A DNA stretch of 64,000 bases, from contig JAJYDX010000001.1 in assembly GCA_021777135.1 (NCBI GenBank), forward strand, positions 310,001 to 374,000. Reading direction: 5' to 3'. Below the pieces are notes generated by a model that saw only the letters and a program-made list of their open reading frames with translations, searched no databases and was not told where the DNA came from. The stretch comes from a bacterium (lineage in GTDB: Bacteria; SZUA-79; Acidulodesulfobacterales; Acidulodesulfobacteraceae). The position numbers were made by a program, and so were the translations under genes. Shown here in pieces: positions 46,700 to 55,083 of this stretch (position 1 is the first letter of the stretch; every line of letters begins with the position of its first letter).

Positions 46700-48232
46700 A
46701 TGAATTTAGGTACTATAGATATAGTAAATTTATTTATAAACAGGCTTGCGCTTGGATTTATGGGTATTGCCTTTATATCTCAGTATATCGGGATTTTTAA
46801 AAAGGAAGACAGATATTTCAGGCTTGCAAAGCCCCTTATAATGTGCGCTTTGGTAATAGGCACTGTTCAAACCATAGTATATTTTTATTTTTTAAGCCTT
46901 CTTAAAAACGGAATCCCAAATTTTTGGATTCTTATGAATAAACTTCAGCCAGGAGTCATAGGCTATTCTATGGAGTTTTTACTGCTGTTTCTTATTCTTG
47001 GAGCCATATATTATGCCGGTTTTGACAGAAAGGGTTTAGGAAAACATCAGGGCTGGAATTTTTTTATAGGCATAATCTCTTTTCTAGCCGGTTTTACCTC
47101 CGATATTTTTTATACAATTTCGGAAAGTTATACTATTGGACCGTCGCCTGATACAGCTATAAGGACTCCAATGGTTTTGCTATTAATAATTGAGAAGAAT
47201 ATCGAGATTTTTGCTCTTGCCGGCGCATTGCTTGCAATATGGGCCGGAATTAGGTATATTTTTTCTTCAAAACAGGAAGACAAAGAGTTCTATGACTGGC
47301 TTGGGTCTTTTGCTAGCATTATAACCGTTATGTTTTTGGTAATGTATCCAATAATATATTTCGGCTGGTTTAAGCACTTCAGAGCTACCGCCAGTTCCGG
47401 ATTTAACAGAATAATGCTCGGTAAGTATCAGTGGATTATGTATGTGTTTCTGGGAACGAATGGAGCAGCTTTAATACTGGAATTCATATATATGCTGTGG
47501 AAGCTGATAAATGGAAGAGATAAATCAAGACCAACTGTCTCGGTCGGACTGATAATATTTTTTATAATAGTCGGTCTCGTTTCTTTAGGTTTTGGATTGC
47601 TTCCTCCTACTATGGGTATTCTTGGAAATATGCAGCCGGTAAAATATTTATCGCTGGCAGGACTCTTTCTAACCGGTTTTTTAGTTTTAGGCTATTATCT
47701 AAAAGACCTTACGCCTAATTTCAAATTCGGAAATATTTCAAAATTTCCGCAGATATTTTTAATATTTGCCGGACTTTGTGTTGCGGTTAATGTGCCGGTT
47801 ATGGGTTATATGAAAATAGCGGCAAGGGGAACTAACAGGATAATATATCAAACAATGAATTTAAACGGTACAAATTATGTTCCGCCTGTTGTTTATCCAT
47901 GGCCAGTTAAGAAAGGGTTTAGCCTTTTGAATGATAAGTGCGTGATTTGCCACACGTTAAACAGAGTTGAAAGATATAACGGAAAATCTTACGGCGACTG
48001 GAAAAAAGTTGTAATTAATGTAATGAAAAATGTTAACGGTTGCCCTGTAACTAATGCAGAAGGAAAGCAAATAGTCGATTATCTGAATTCGTTGAATATA
48101 ATCGCCTATAATCAGCACCTTGCAAAAGAGCATAAAAAATGGACACCGCCGGCTTCTTTACCATGGGGCACTCCAGCTTCAGCCTCAAAACCGGCTAAAT
48201 CGAAAAAAGCAGAAAAAACCGTTAAAAAATAA
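46700..48232 (+). CDS. Polytopic membrane protein with C-terminal cytochrome c domain (bc-complex third subunit)
   Basis: A 510-residue protein of about nine to ten hydrophobic segments followed by a periplasmic mono-heme domain with CVICH (414-418) and a possible methionine ligand in VVINVMKNV. A Lys/Ala-rich tail follows. The membrane part has no name I can give with confidence. Phrases such as NFWILMNKLQPGVIGY and NMQPVKYL recall CydA of cytochrome bd, but the usual CydA heme histidines are not evident. Its place in the operon makes it the electron acceptor of the bc complex. The ATG at 46700 is 9 bases after AGAGGAG; the upstream GTG (46691) overlaps that signal. Confidence 0.78.
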   Translation: MNLGTIDIVNLFINRLALGFMGIAFISQYIGIFKKEDRYFRLAKPLIMCALVIGTVQTIVYFYFLSLLKNGIPNFWILMNKLQPGVIGYSMEFLLLFLILGAIYYAGFDRKGLGKHQGWNFFIGIISFLAGFTSDIFYTISESYTIGPSPDTAIRTPMVLLLIIEKNIEIFALAGALLAIWAGIRYIFSSKQEDKEFYDWLGSFASIITVMFLVMYPIIYFGWFKHFRATASSGFNRIMLGKYQWIMYVFLGTNGAALILEFIYMLWKLINGRDKSRPTVSVGLIIFFIIVGLVSLGFGLLPPTMGILGNMQPVKYLSLAGLFLTGFLVLGYYLKDLTPNFKFGNISKFPQIFLIFAGLCVAVNVPVMGYMKIAARGTNRIIYQTMNLNGTNYVPPVVYPWPVKKGFSLLNDKCVICHTLNRVERYNGKSYGDWKKVVINVMKNVNGCPVTNAEGKQIVDYLNSLNIIAYNQHLAKEHKKWTPPASLPWGTPASASKPAKSKKAEKTVKK

Positions 48233-48262
48233 TTTTCGGTTAAATAAAAAGTAGTTTATTTT

Positions 48263-48332
48263 AAAGGCATTTACCGTTTCGTTATATTTTATTGCATAAA
48301 TAGGATATAATTATAAAACGGTAAATGCCTTT
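48263..48332. repeat. Perfect 17-bp inverted repeat before the F0 operon
   Basis: AAAGGCATTTACCGTTT (48263-48279) is complementary to AAACGGTAAATGCCTTT (48316-48332), with a 36-base loop that contains TATAAT (48306-48311). TTTTGTTTATT follows, so it might end the bc operon transcript. The long loop and the -10-like element inside are unusual for a terminator. Confidence 0.85.
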
Positions 48333-48359
48333 TGTTTATTTGGAGCATTCTAATAAAAA

Positions 48360-48575
48360 ATGGATAAAGAATTTATCAAACAGATTGCAAGAATGAGTTC
48401 ATTAGGATTAAATTTAATCGTATCCGTTCTAATAGGAATTTTTATAGGAATAGAAATAGACAAATATTTAGGCTTTAAATATATTTTTCTTATAATCTTT
48501 TTTATTTTAGGTTTTACGGCGGGAATTTATGAAATATATAAGGCAGTTAAAAAAGAGCTTAATAATAAAATTTAA
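48360..48575 (+). CDS. atpZ: AtpZ-like F0-associated small membrane protein
   Basis: A 71-residue protein with two membrane segments (LGLNLIVSVLIGIFIGIEIDKYLG and FIFLIIFFILGFTAG) and a basic tail. This is the AtpZ/AtpI-like protein found at the head of F0 clusters, where it is linked to ion uptake and assembly of the c-ring. The reading frame overlaps the next gene by 47 bases. Call rests on topology, the GIEIDKYLG motif and context. Confidence 0.8.
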   Translation: MDKEFIKQIARMSSLGLNLIVSVLIGIFIGIEIDKYLGFKYIFLIIFFILGFTAGIYEIYKAVKKELNNKI

Positions 48576-48957
48576 TAAATCGTTAAGACTAAATATAATT
48601 TTGCGGGTGTTTGCTTTAGGGTTGTTTTTAGCATTGATTTTCAGTGCTGTAATGAAACTATTTTATTATAATGCCGATAACTTAATCAGTATATTCATTG
48701 GCTTTGCGGTTTCTTATTTTCTTTTTGCGGACTCATCTTTATATCTGTTAAAAAATATTAAAAAAATAAATATAATAAAATTTAATTTGAACGCAATAAA
48801 GGACTTGCTCATCATACTGTTTTTTTTTATAATATCTTATAAATTAATCAACTTTAATTTTATTTTAGTAGCGGCAGGAATTACGATAACCCCGGTTTCA
48901 ATGGCAATATTGCAGATATTCTTTCCGTTTAATATTAATAATCAAATTGACTCCTGA
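48529..48957 (+). CDS. atpI: ATP synthase protein I-like membrane protein
   Basis: A 142-residue protein with four hydrophobic segments after a basic N-terminus, the layout of ATP synthase subunit I, an accessory factor for c-ring assembly. Sequence is weakly conserved in this family, so the call depends on the order atpZ-atpI-atpB-atpE. The ATG at 48529 makes a 47-base overlap with atpZ. A shorter form from TTG (codon 25) or GTG (codon 27) is possible. Confidence 0.7.
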   Translation: MKYIRQLKKSLIIKFNKSLRLNIILRVFALGLFLALIFSAVMKLFYYNADNLISIFIGFAVSYFLFADSSLYLLKNIKKINIIKFNLNAIKDLLIILFFFIISYKLINFNFILVAAGITITPVSMAILQIFFPFNINNQIDS

Positions 48958-49001
48958 AACGACGTCATATTAATTATTTAAACGATGGAAATTAAAAAAT
49001 A

Positions 49002-49658
49002 ATGTTAAAATCCCCTATTCTAATAAATATTCATGGAATACCAGTTTACTGGACGATGACGATTCTCGTAATGGGTTTGATACTATTTACGGCATTCATT
49101 GTTGGCAGAAGTTTAAAGGTCGTGCCTGGCGGAATACAAAGTTTTTTTGAACTTATATTTATAATGACCGAATATTTTCTGAAAGAAATTATTGGAGAAG
49201 AAGGCTCGGTATATTTGCCGCTTATAGCTTCTTTTGCGGTTTTTATTCTTTTTTCTAATTTAATAGGTAGTATTCCTGGTTTTACTTCGCCTACAGCAAC
49301 AATTGATACAACTGCCGTTTTAGCCCTTATCGTATTTTTCCTTTCGCACGCTGTAGGAATTAAAAAGCATAGAGCTAGATATATAAAAAAATTCCTTGGT
49401 CCGCTTATAATAATCGCGCCTATAATGATAATAATAGAAGTGATGTCGGCATTATCGCGTCCTTTTTCTCATGCCCTGAGGTTATTTGCGAATATATTTG
49501 CTGAAGAGTTTATGGTTACTGTTCTTTTATTCTTACTTCCATGGGCAATTCCTGCAATTATGATGTATATGCAGGTTTTTACGGATCTAATGCAGGCATT
49601 TGTTTTTTATCTTTTATCAATAATATATATAGCGCTTTCTCTTGAGGAAACACATTAA
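49002..49658 (+). CDS. atpB: ATP synthase F0 subunit a
   Basis: A 218-residue subunit a with the essential arginine in SHALRLFANIFAEEF and the C-terminal LMQAFVFYLLSIIYIALSLEETH. It forms the half-channels for ions next to the c-ring. The start ATG has no clear ribosome site. The F1 genes are not in the window, so F0 and F1 are in separate clusters, as in Geobacter. Confidence 0.95.
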   Translation: MLKSPILINIHGIPVYWTMTILVMGLILFTAFIVGRSLKVVPGGIQSFFELIFIMTEYFLKEIIGEEGSVYLPLIASFAVFILFSNLIGSIPGFTSPTATIDTTAVLALIVFFLSHAVGIKKHRARYIKKFLGPLIIIAPIMIIIEVMSALSRPFSHALRLFANIFAEEFMVTVLLFLLPWAIPAIMMYMQVFTDLMQAFVFYLLSIIYIALSLEETH

Positions 49659-49691
49659 GATTAATAATAAAATTATACCTGGGGGTATTAA

Positions 49692-50084
49692 ATGTTCAAG
49701 TATTTAATCTCGTTTTTTACATTTTTATTGGCATCTATTTTTAACGTTAAAGCTTTTGCTGCTAAAGCGGTAAACACTACTATACCGCTTCATCATCACA
49801 TAGTAAATAATTCAGCTTTATTATCTAAAAGCCTGTTTTTCGGTTTGTCAGCCCTTGGAGGCGGTCTTGCGATAGGTTTGGGGGTTATAGGCGCTGGTGT
49901 AGGCATGGGTAATGCCGTTAGAGGCGCGCTCGAATCTATGGGAAGAAATCCTGGGATGGAAAAAAAACTTATAGTCTGGATGATAACCGGTATGGCAATT
50001 ATGGAATCTTTAGCCCTTTATGCCCTATTGATAACTTTCATACTGTTTTACGCAAATCCATTCAAAGCGATATTTATAAAATAA
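49692..50084 (+). CDS. atpE: ATP synthase F0 subunit c with N-terminal leader
   Basis: A 130-residue proteolipid. A leader-like N-terminus (MFKYLISFFTFLLASIFNVKAFA) and a short polar stretch precede the usual hairpin. Helix 1 is GGGLAIGLGVIGAGVGMGNAVRGALESMGRNP; helix 2 is WMITGMAIMESLALYALLITFIL with the ion-binding glutamate. The Glu-Ser-x3-Tyr pattern of sodium-type rings is present, but the helix-1 glutamine is Met (GVGMGNA), so proton coupling is more likely. A GGGGG ribosome site precedes it. The extra N-terminus is probably cut off or helps insertion. Confidence 0.92.
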   Translation: MFKYLISFFTFLLASIFNVKAFAAKAVNTTIPLHHHIVNNSALLSKSLFFGLSALGGGLAIGLGVIGAGVGMGNAVRGALESMGRNPGMEKKLIVWMITGMAIMESLALYALLITFILFYANPFKAIFIK

Positions 50085-50120
50085 AGCCCAAAAATTTATA
50101 AACTATCGATTAAAAAACAT

Positions 50121-50149
50121 TTGTATTACTGTAAATTTTATGATAGTAT
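50121..50149 (+). promoter_or_regulatory. Promoter of tRNA-Phe
   Basis: TTGTAT (50121-50126), 17 bases, TAGTAT (50144-50149) with TGA as an extended -10. The tRNA begins 31 bases later. Confidence 0.6.
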
Positions 50150-50180
50150 AAATAATCTTAATTTAATACCTGCATTTTAT

Positions 50181-50256
<76 letters not shown>

Positions 50257-50402
50257 CCTCTTTTCTTTAATATCATTTTTATTGTATTCTTTTTAATTTA
50301 AAAATAACATTGTGTATGCGTGCATTTTTTTATTTCTTTCATTATAAGTACGCTTCCTAAAAATAACGATGTTATATTTTAATGTACCAATAAAAAAAGT
50401 TC

Positions 50403-50432
50403 TTGATTTATTTCCTTCCTTTATACTAAAAT
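50403..50432 (+). promoter_or_regulatory. Candidate promoter of the molybdenum-enzyme island
   Basis: TTGATT (50403-50408), 18 bases, TAAAAT (50427-50432), about 95 bases before the HdrB-like gene. Moderate match in an AT-rich gap. Confidence 0.35.
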
Positions 50433-50528
50433 ATATTAACCTCATAATTATTGCCTTGATTTTAAAAATTTGAAAAATTAAACTTTAAGGAATTTTTTGT
50501 CTAAAAATAAAATATAGGTTTAAGATCA

Positions 50529-51407
50529 TTGGAAAAAAATATTACCTATTTTCCTGGCTGCTTAGATTCTCAGACTAAAATAAAATCACATGAAATATTA
50601 GAAAGGCTTGGTTTCAATGTAAGCTCGGTTTCTGAATGGAATTGCTGCGGCGCGCCGCCATCCCAGTACAAGCCAGATTTTTTTAATAAAGTAGTCATGC
50701 CTCTTAGAAATCTCGGAATATCACAGCAAAAAGGCGGGAATTTTTTGTATTCCGGCTGTCAGGTATGCGTTAAACATATAAATGAAGCTGTTAAAATAAT
50801 TAATTCCGATTCGATGTTTAAAAATCAAGCCGATTACAGCCTCAATCCTTTTAATGCAAGTCTTAAAGAAACTAAACCCGGCTCAACAGGGTCGATACAT
50901 CTTTTAGATATTATAACCGACCCGGATATAGAAAACGTTATCTTAAATAATATTTCAAAAAATATAAACAACGATTCTATACTGTTTTATACCGGGTGTT
51001 ATCCAAATAAAGAAAATATTAATCGTTTTAAAAATATATTACATAATTTAGGAGCGAAAGTAAGCATTTTTAATGAATGTTGCGGAGGAGAAAAACTTAG
51101 AAATGCTACGCCGGTGCATTCTAAAAGAATGGAAAATGCCAATATAATCGACAGGTTTTTTAAATTAATAAATCAAAAAGCTGACGAAACAGGTTCGGAT
51201 TATATACTGTCGATATGCTCAATGTGTGAAAAAAATATAAACGACGGAATAGATTTGTCAGACCTGAATATTTTTGCTCCAGTAATAGGCTTAAATGAGT
51301 TCACAGGATTTTTATTAGGCATAAAAGGATGCGGTGATTTAATATCCGGTGAAAATAATATTGTCAAAGATAATAAAACTAAAGCTTTACAGGAATACTG
51401 CATATAG
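50529..51407 (+). CDS. HdrB-like CCG-domain protein
   Basis: A 292-residue protein with two CCG cysteine motifs as in heterodisulfide reductase subunit B and its relatives. The first is PGC11...NCC(39-40)G...GCQVC; the second TGC...NECCGG...ICSMC. In HdrB each motif binds a non-cubane [4Fe-4S] cluster that handles disulfide or two-electron chemistry. The start is TTG with AGG about 9 bases upstream. No HdrA or HdrC is adjacent. The next gene is a molybdopterin oxidoreductase, 37 bases on, so an electron-transfer role in that complex is likely. Confidence 0.85.
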   Translation: MEKNITYFPGCLDSQTKIKSHEILERLGFNVSSVSEWNCCGAPPSQYKPDFFNKVVMPLRNLGISQQKGGNFLYSGCQVCVKHINEAVKIINSDSMFKNQADYSLNPFNASLKETKPGSTGSIHLLDIITDPDIENVILNNISKNINNDSILFYTGCYPNKENINRFKNILHNLGAKVSIFNECCGGEKLRNATPVHSKRMENANIIDRFFKLINQKADETGSDYILSICSMCEKNINDGIDLSDLNIFAPVIGLNEFTGFLLGIKGCGDLISGENNIVKDNKTKALQEYCI

Positions 51408-51444
51408 AAAAACAAAATATAAAATATTTAAATGGAGGTAAATA

Positions 51445-53988
51445 ATGGATTTTGAGGAGCAAAAAAACGAGAAATTCCTTAGGGTGAAAGATAACAGACT
51501 CATGAAGATAAAACCTGACCATCGCCCCCAGGAATCATCTAAAGATTACGATACCGTCCGCTATTCGACATGCACTAATATGTGCGAGAGCGGCTGCGGG
51601 CTTAAAATATTCTTAAAAGACGGCAAAATCGTTGATGTAATGGGTGATGCTGAACACCCGCAGAACAGAGGCGGTCTTTGCTCTAAAGGTGTGGGGCAGA
51701 TTCAATGGTGGTACGACCCTCTTAGGGTTCATCATCCTATGATGAGAAAATCTTTGACGGATGATTTTAAAAGAGTTTCATGGGACGATGCGCTTGATTT
51801 TGCCGCCGAAAGATTAATTAAACTGCACGACGAATTTGGTCCGGAAGCGCTTACCGTTTTCAGGACAGGGCGGTCTTCTTTCGGAAATAAAGAAGGGGGA
51901 GCTAGGTTCGGCAGAATATTTGGAACTCCTAATGTTTATGGACAGGGTCCTATATGTTGTGAAAGCCCTGGGGTATCAATGAATTATGTTTTTGGTGCAA
52001 AAGGTTTAGGCAGGCTTATGAATCCTACGCAGGACTGGAAGAATTCAAAGTGTATACTTGTCGTAGGAACAAATATGGCGGCGCAGGAAACTATTACAAT
52101 GACCCACCTTCTAGATGCTAGGGATAACGGCGCATTTTTAATAGGGGTTGACCCCAGGTTTAATGCGACACTTTCTAAATGTGACATAGGCATGAGGATA
52201 CGCTCGGGTTCGGATGCCATATTATTTCTTGCTATGGGAAATATAATCATCAAAGAAAAATTGTATGATAAAGAATTCGTGGACAAATGGGTTACTGGAT
52301 TTGAAGAGTATTCTAAAGAGTGTGCGCAATGGACGCCGGAAAGAGCGGAAAAACTTACGTATGTTCCTAAAGAAATGATTATAGAGGCTGCAAGAAGATT
52401 CGGCTCGGCACGGCCTGCATCTGTAACTGGAAATTTAGGCACCGCGCAGATATATAACTCAAACAACGTCAACAGGTCTATAGCAGCTCTTTTAGCGCTT
52501 ACCGGTTCCATAGGGGTAAAAGGTGGTGGCTGGAACTGGCTTCATAACTGCCGTCCGCCCTTAAATTATGGAAACGATTTAAAAGTATTACCAGATTTTA
52601 AAAGACCACAGATAACTGATAAATTAATATCGTGGGGAGATAGTTCGGTTCCTTGCATCATAAATGCAATGATGTACGAAAAGCCGTATCCGGTTAAGGG
52701 TATTATATGGAATGGCGACCATTTGCCACAGTTTCCCAACTCTTGGAAGATGGAAGAAGCTATGAAGAAAAATATAATAAATATACATCTTTCAATATAT
52801 CCTAATCATACTTATATGTTTAGTCATGTAGCTTTTCCAATAGCCATTTCAGTAGAGACAGACAGTGTTTGTCATCACGGCAATAATAGACTCATACAAT
52901 GGCACAATAAAATAATACCATATCAGCATGAACATAGACCCGATATAGACGTTTTCGACGGTCTTGCTAAAAGGCTTAAGGGGCATGCAGGTTATTTCGA
53001 CAAAGTTGAGTTTAACCCTTGGGGTTATTACGAAGACGGTCCTGATAAAGGAAGAGTCAACGAAATTAAGATGACGGATTTCTTTAACGAACAGGAGCCT
53101 TTCACTAGAGGTATTACTTATGAATTGCTTAATCCCGAGAAAAACCCCAAAGGTGGTTTGATGTGGCCTGTAATGTCAAAAGAAGAAGCGACATTCCAAG
53201 ATGACGAAGCTGTTTTAAGAGGAAAGTGGATAATGTACAAAGAAGGCGAGAATTATCCGGAAACCGATAAAAGGTTCCCTACTCCTTCGGGAAAAATAGA
53301 AATAGCTTCTGATGCTCTAGAAAAAGTAGGTTGGTATAAAGTTCCTACTCAGGTAGAAGGTTCCGAATCTCCTATCGGTAATTTTGAAAGGGCAAAAAAA
53401 TATCCTTTGGTTTTAAATACTACACGTATAGCGCAGTCATTTCATGAAGGCGGGCACTGGTGGCCGTGGAACGACGAACTGGAACCTGACAGAAACATAG
53501 AGATAAATCCGGCTACAGCAGCTGTTATGGGTATAGAAGACGGAGATATGGTTATAGTTGAAAACGACAGGGGTTGGGTTGAGGGTCCGGCTTGGGTTAC
53601 GGAGATGGTTCCAGAGGATGGAATATGGGCAAATTTTGGATTTGACAGATATCAGCCGTTTCATCCATATGAGTCAATCAATACCGTAATAGACGATATA
53701 ATAAAAGACCCTGTTTACGGCCAGATACAGTTTAAAGCCGTTCTTTGCAGGGTTTACAGGAAAGGCGACCCTGATCCGGAGGCTACCGCCAAGAACGCTT
53801 TGGAATTTTTACAGAAAAAATTTCCTGAAGTTTGGGATCCAAGACTTCAGGATAAAAATGTAATCGTCGGAAAATGGAAAGACCACTGGAAAGAATATCA
53901 CGAATTGAGTATTGGATGGAAAAAACTCGTTAATTTTAAAGAGCCTGTGGAATGCACGCCAGATTCATGCGATGTTCGCAGATATTAA
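51445..53988 (+). CDS. Cytoplasmic molybdopterin oxidoreductase catalytic subunit
   Basis: An 847-residue DMSO-reductase-superfamily protein. The N-terminal cluster motif is C43-x3-C47-x3-C51-x27-C79, followed by SKG with Lys81 on the usual electron path. The Mo/W ligand is probably one of Cys171-Cys172 in GQGPICCESPGVSMNY. Pterin-binding marks include LVVGTNMAAQE, GVDPRFNAT, GNLGTAQIYNSNNVNRS and the C-terminal domain (EINPATAAVMGIEDGDMVIVENDRG). No Tat or Sec signal is present, so it works in the cytoplasm. No in-frame TGA occurs, so it is not a selenoprotein. The four-cluster subunit follows. The substrate cannot be named; formate, sulfur-compound and hydratase relatives all share this frame. 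Confidence 0.9.
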   Translation: MDFEEQKNEKFLRVKDNRLMKIKPDHRPQESSKDYDTVRYSTCTNMCESGCGLKIFLKDGKIVDVMGDAEHPQNRGGLCSKGVGQIQWWYDPLRVHHPMMRKSLTDDFKRVSWDDALDFAAERLIKLHDEFGPEALTVFRTGRSSFGNKEGGARFGRIFGTPNVYGQGPICCESPGVSMNYVFGAKGLGRLMNPTQDWKNSKCILVVGTNMAAQETITMTHLLDARDNGAFLIGVDPRFNATLSKCDIGMRIRSGSDAILFLAMGNIIIKEKLYDKEFVDKWVTGFEEYSKECAQWTPERAEKLTYVPKEMIIEAARRFGSARPASVTGNLGTAQIYNSNNVNRSIAALLALTGSIGVKGGGWNWLHNCRPPLNYGNDLKVLPDFKRPQITDKLISWGDSSVPCIINAMMYEKPYPVKGIIWNGDHLPQFPNSWKMEEAMKKNIINIHLSIYPNHTYMFSHVAFPIAISVETDSVCHHGNNRLIQWHNKIIPYQHEHRPDIDVFDGLAKRLKGHAGYFDKVEFNPWGYYEDGPDKGRVNEIKMTDFFNEQEPFTRGITYELLNPEKNPKGGLMWPVMSKEEATFQDDEAVLRGKWIMYKEGENYPETDKRFPTPSGKIEIASDALEKVGWYKVPTQVEGSESPIGNFERAKKYPLVLNTTRIAQSFHEGGHWWPWNDELEPDRNIEINPATAAVMGIEDGDMVIVENDRGWVEGPAWVTEMVPEDGIWANFGFDRYQPFHPYESINTVIDDIIKDPVYGQIQFKAVLCRVYRKGDPDPEATAKNALEFLQKKFPEVWDPRLQDKNVIVGKWKDHWKEYHELSIGWKKLVNFKEPVECTPDSCDVRRY

Positions 53989-54016
53989 ACAATTAATTTA
54001 ATTATAATAAAAATAT

Positions 54017-54058
54017 CCGGTAACCCGCCGCTTGTTAAGCGACGGGGCAACCTGGTAA
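54017..54058 (+). repeat. GC-rich hairpin flanked by CC(T)GGTAA repeats
   Basis: CCCGCCGCTT (54024-54033) pairs with AAGCGACGGG (54037-54046) around a GTT loop, with one C-A mismatch. Direct repeats CCGGTAA (54017-54023) and CCTGGTAA (54051-54058) flank it. It stands out in an AT-rich 100-base gap between the catalytic and iron-sulfur subunit genes. No T-run follows. Confidence 0.75.
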
Positions 54059-54088
54059 TTATAAACTATAAAGAATAGGAGCATAAAT

Positions 54089-54742
54089 ATGTCTTCGGAA
54101 TACGGATTCGATAGATTTCATCTTGGAGAGGAAAGGGCTTCCAGGGTCACTTTAAAATCATCCACTCCAAAATATTCAATGAAGGTAAACACCGATAGGT
54201 GTATAGGCTGCATGTCTTGCGAAGTGTCCTGTAAAAAAGAGCATAATCTTCCAGTCGGACCACGCAGGATGAGGGTTATACAGGTGGGACCTTATTTTGT
54301 TAAAAAAGGACAATTAAAAACTGTTTACCTCCCAATGAACTGCTTTCATTGTGACGATGCCGCATGCGTAAAGTCCTGCCCGACGGGTTCTATGCAAAAA
54401 AGAGCTGACGGCATAGTTTTTAACGACCCGAATACTTGCATAGGGTGTAAGTCTTGCATACACGCTTGCCCTTTTGGTTCTCCCCAGTTTAACGAAGCAA
54501 CCGGAAAAGTTACAAAATGCGATTATTGCAAACACAGGGTTGACGAAGGGCTTTTACCTGCGTGCGTTACGTTATGTTCGACAGATGCGCTTTGGTTTGG
54601 AAATATAAATAGAATATCCACCATTGACAGGGAAAAAACGGCAAGAAAATTAACTGAGCATCTATTTGGCTTTATTGCTCCTCATGCGCCTATGGGCACA
54701 TCTTCGACTAACGATACGGACAATTCCGTGAAAGTCGGTTAA
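54089..54742 (+). CDS. Four-cluster iron-sulfur electron-transfer subunit
   Basis: A 217-residue DmsB/PsrB-like ferredoxin with 16 cysteines in four sets. They are CIGCMSCEVSCKKEH, CFHCDDAACVKSCP, CIGCKSCIHACPFGSP and CDYCKHRVDEGLLPACVTLC. It passes electrons to or from the molybdopterin subunit encoded before it. No signal peptide and no membrane-anchor gene are present, which again indicates a soluble cytoplasmic enzyme. It has a TAGGAG ribosome site. Confidence 0.92.
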   Translation: MSSEYGFDRFHLGEERASRVTLKSSTPKYSMKVNTDRCIGCMSCEVSCKKEHNLPVGPRRMRVIQVGPYFVKKGQLKTVYLPMNCFHCDDAACVKSCPTGSMQKRADGIVFNDPNTCIGCKSCIHACPFGSPQFNEATGKVTKCDYCKHRVDEGLLPACVTLCSTDALWFGNINRISTIDREKTARKLTEHLFGFIAPHAPMGTSSTNDTDNSVKVG

Positions 54743-54775
54743 TTTTAATATATATTATAAAAATACGGAGGTTTT

Positions 54776-55021
54776 ATGGCAGATATATTAGCCGCTGGAA
54801 CCGTTTATAATGCGCCTATAAGAGTAGAATATATAAACGGTGACTTTGATAAAGCGGAGGAAATTCTTAAAAAAGCTGATATTCATATTTTAGGCAGAAA
54901 TGTTGCAAGCGTAACACCTTACCATGCAACAATATTCGTTGGACTTAAAGATGAAAGCAAGGCATTGAGTTTAATTAAAAAATCGGGAATAAAGACGTAT
55001 CCTGTCGAACCTTATTTTTAA
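54776..55021 (+). CDS. Unrecognised 81-residue protein in the molybdenum-enzyme island
   Basis: I do not recognise this protein. It is soluble, with alternating strand-like and helix-like stretches: IRVEYINGDFDKAEEILKKA, then TPYHATIFVGLKDESKALSLIKKSGI, and ending YPVEPYF. The beta-alpha-beta rhythm recalls small ferredoxin-like or ACT-like folds. It has a good GGAGG ribosome site and sits between the iron-sulfur subunit and moeA. A maturation or regulatory role for the enzyme is possible. It has no cysteines. Confidence 0.75.
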   Translation: MADILAAGTVYNAPIRVEYINGDFDKAEEILKKADIHILGRNVASVTPYHATIFVGLKDESKALSLIKKSGIKTYPVEPYF

Positions 55022-55083
55022 TTTTTTAATTAATATATTAACATATTATTTGAATGAAATGCCGTCTGTTTATAAATTAAATT

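Noticed and set aside
50257-50528. Integrated element downstream of tRNA-Phe
   Set aside because: There is no integrase, no repeat of the tRNA 3' end, and the next genes are metabolic.
51984-52511. A 175-codon open frame on the minus strand
   Set aside because: It lies wholly inside the conserved molybdopterin oxidoreductase gene and resembles no protein.
54024-54046. Hairpin as a selenocysteine insertion element
   Set aside because: The neighbouring catalytic gene has no in-frame TGA and its probable metal ligand is cysteine.
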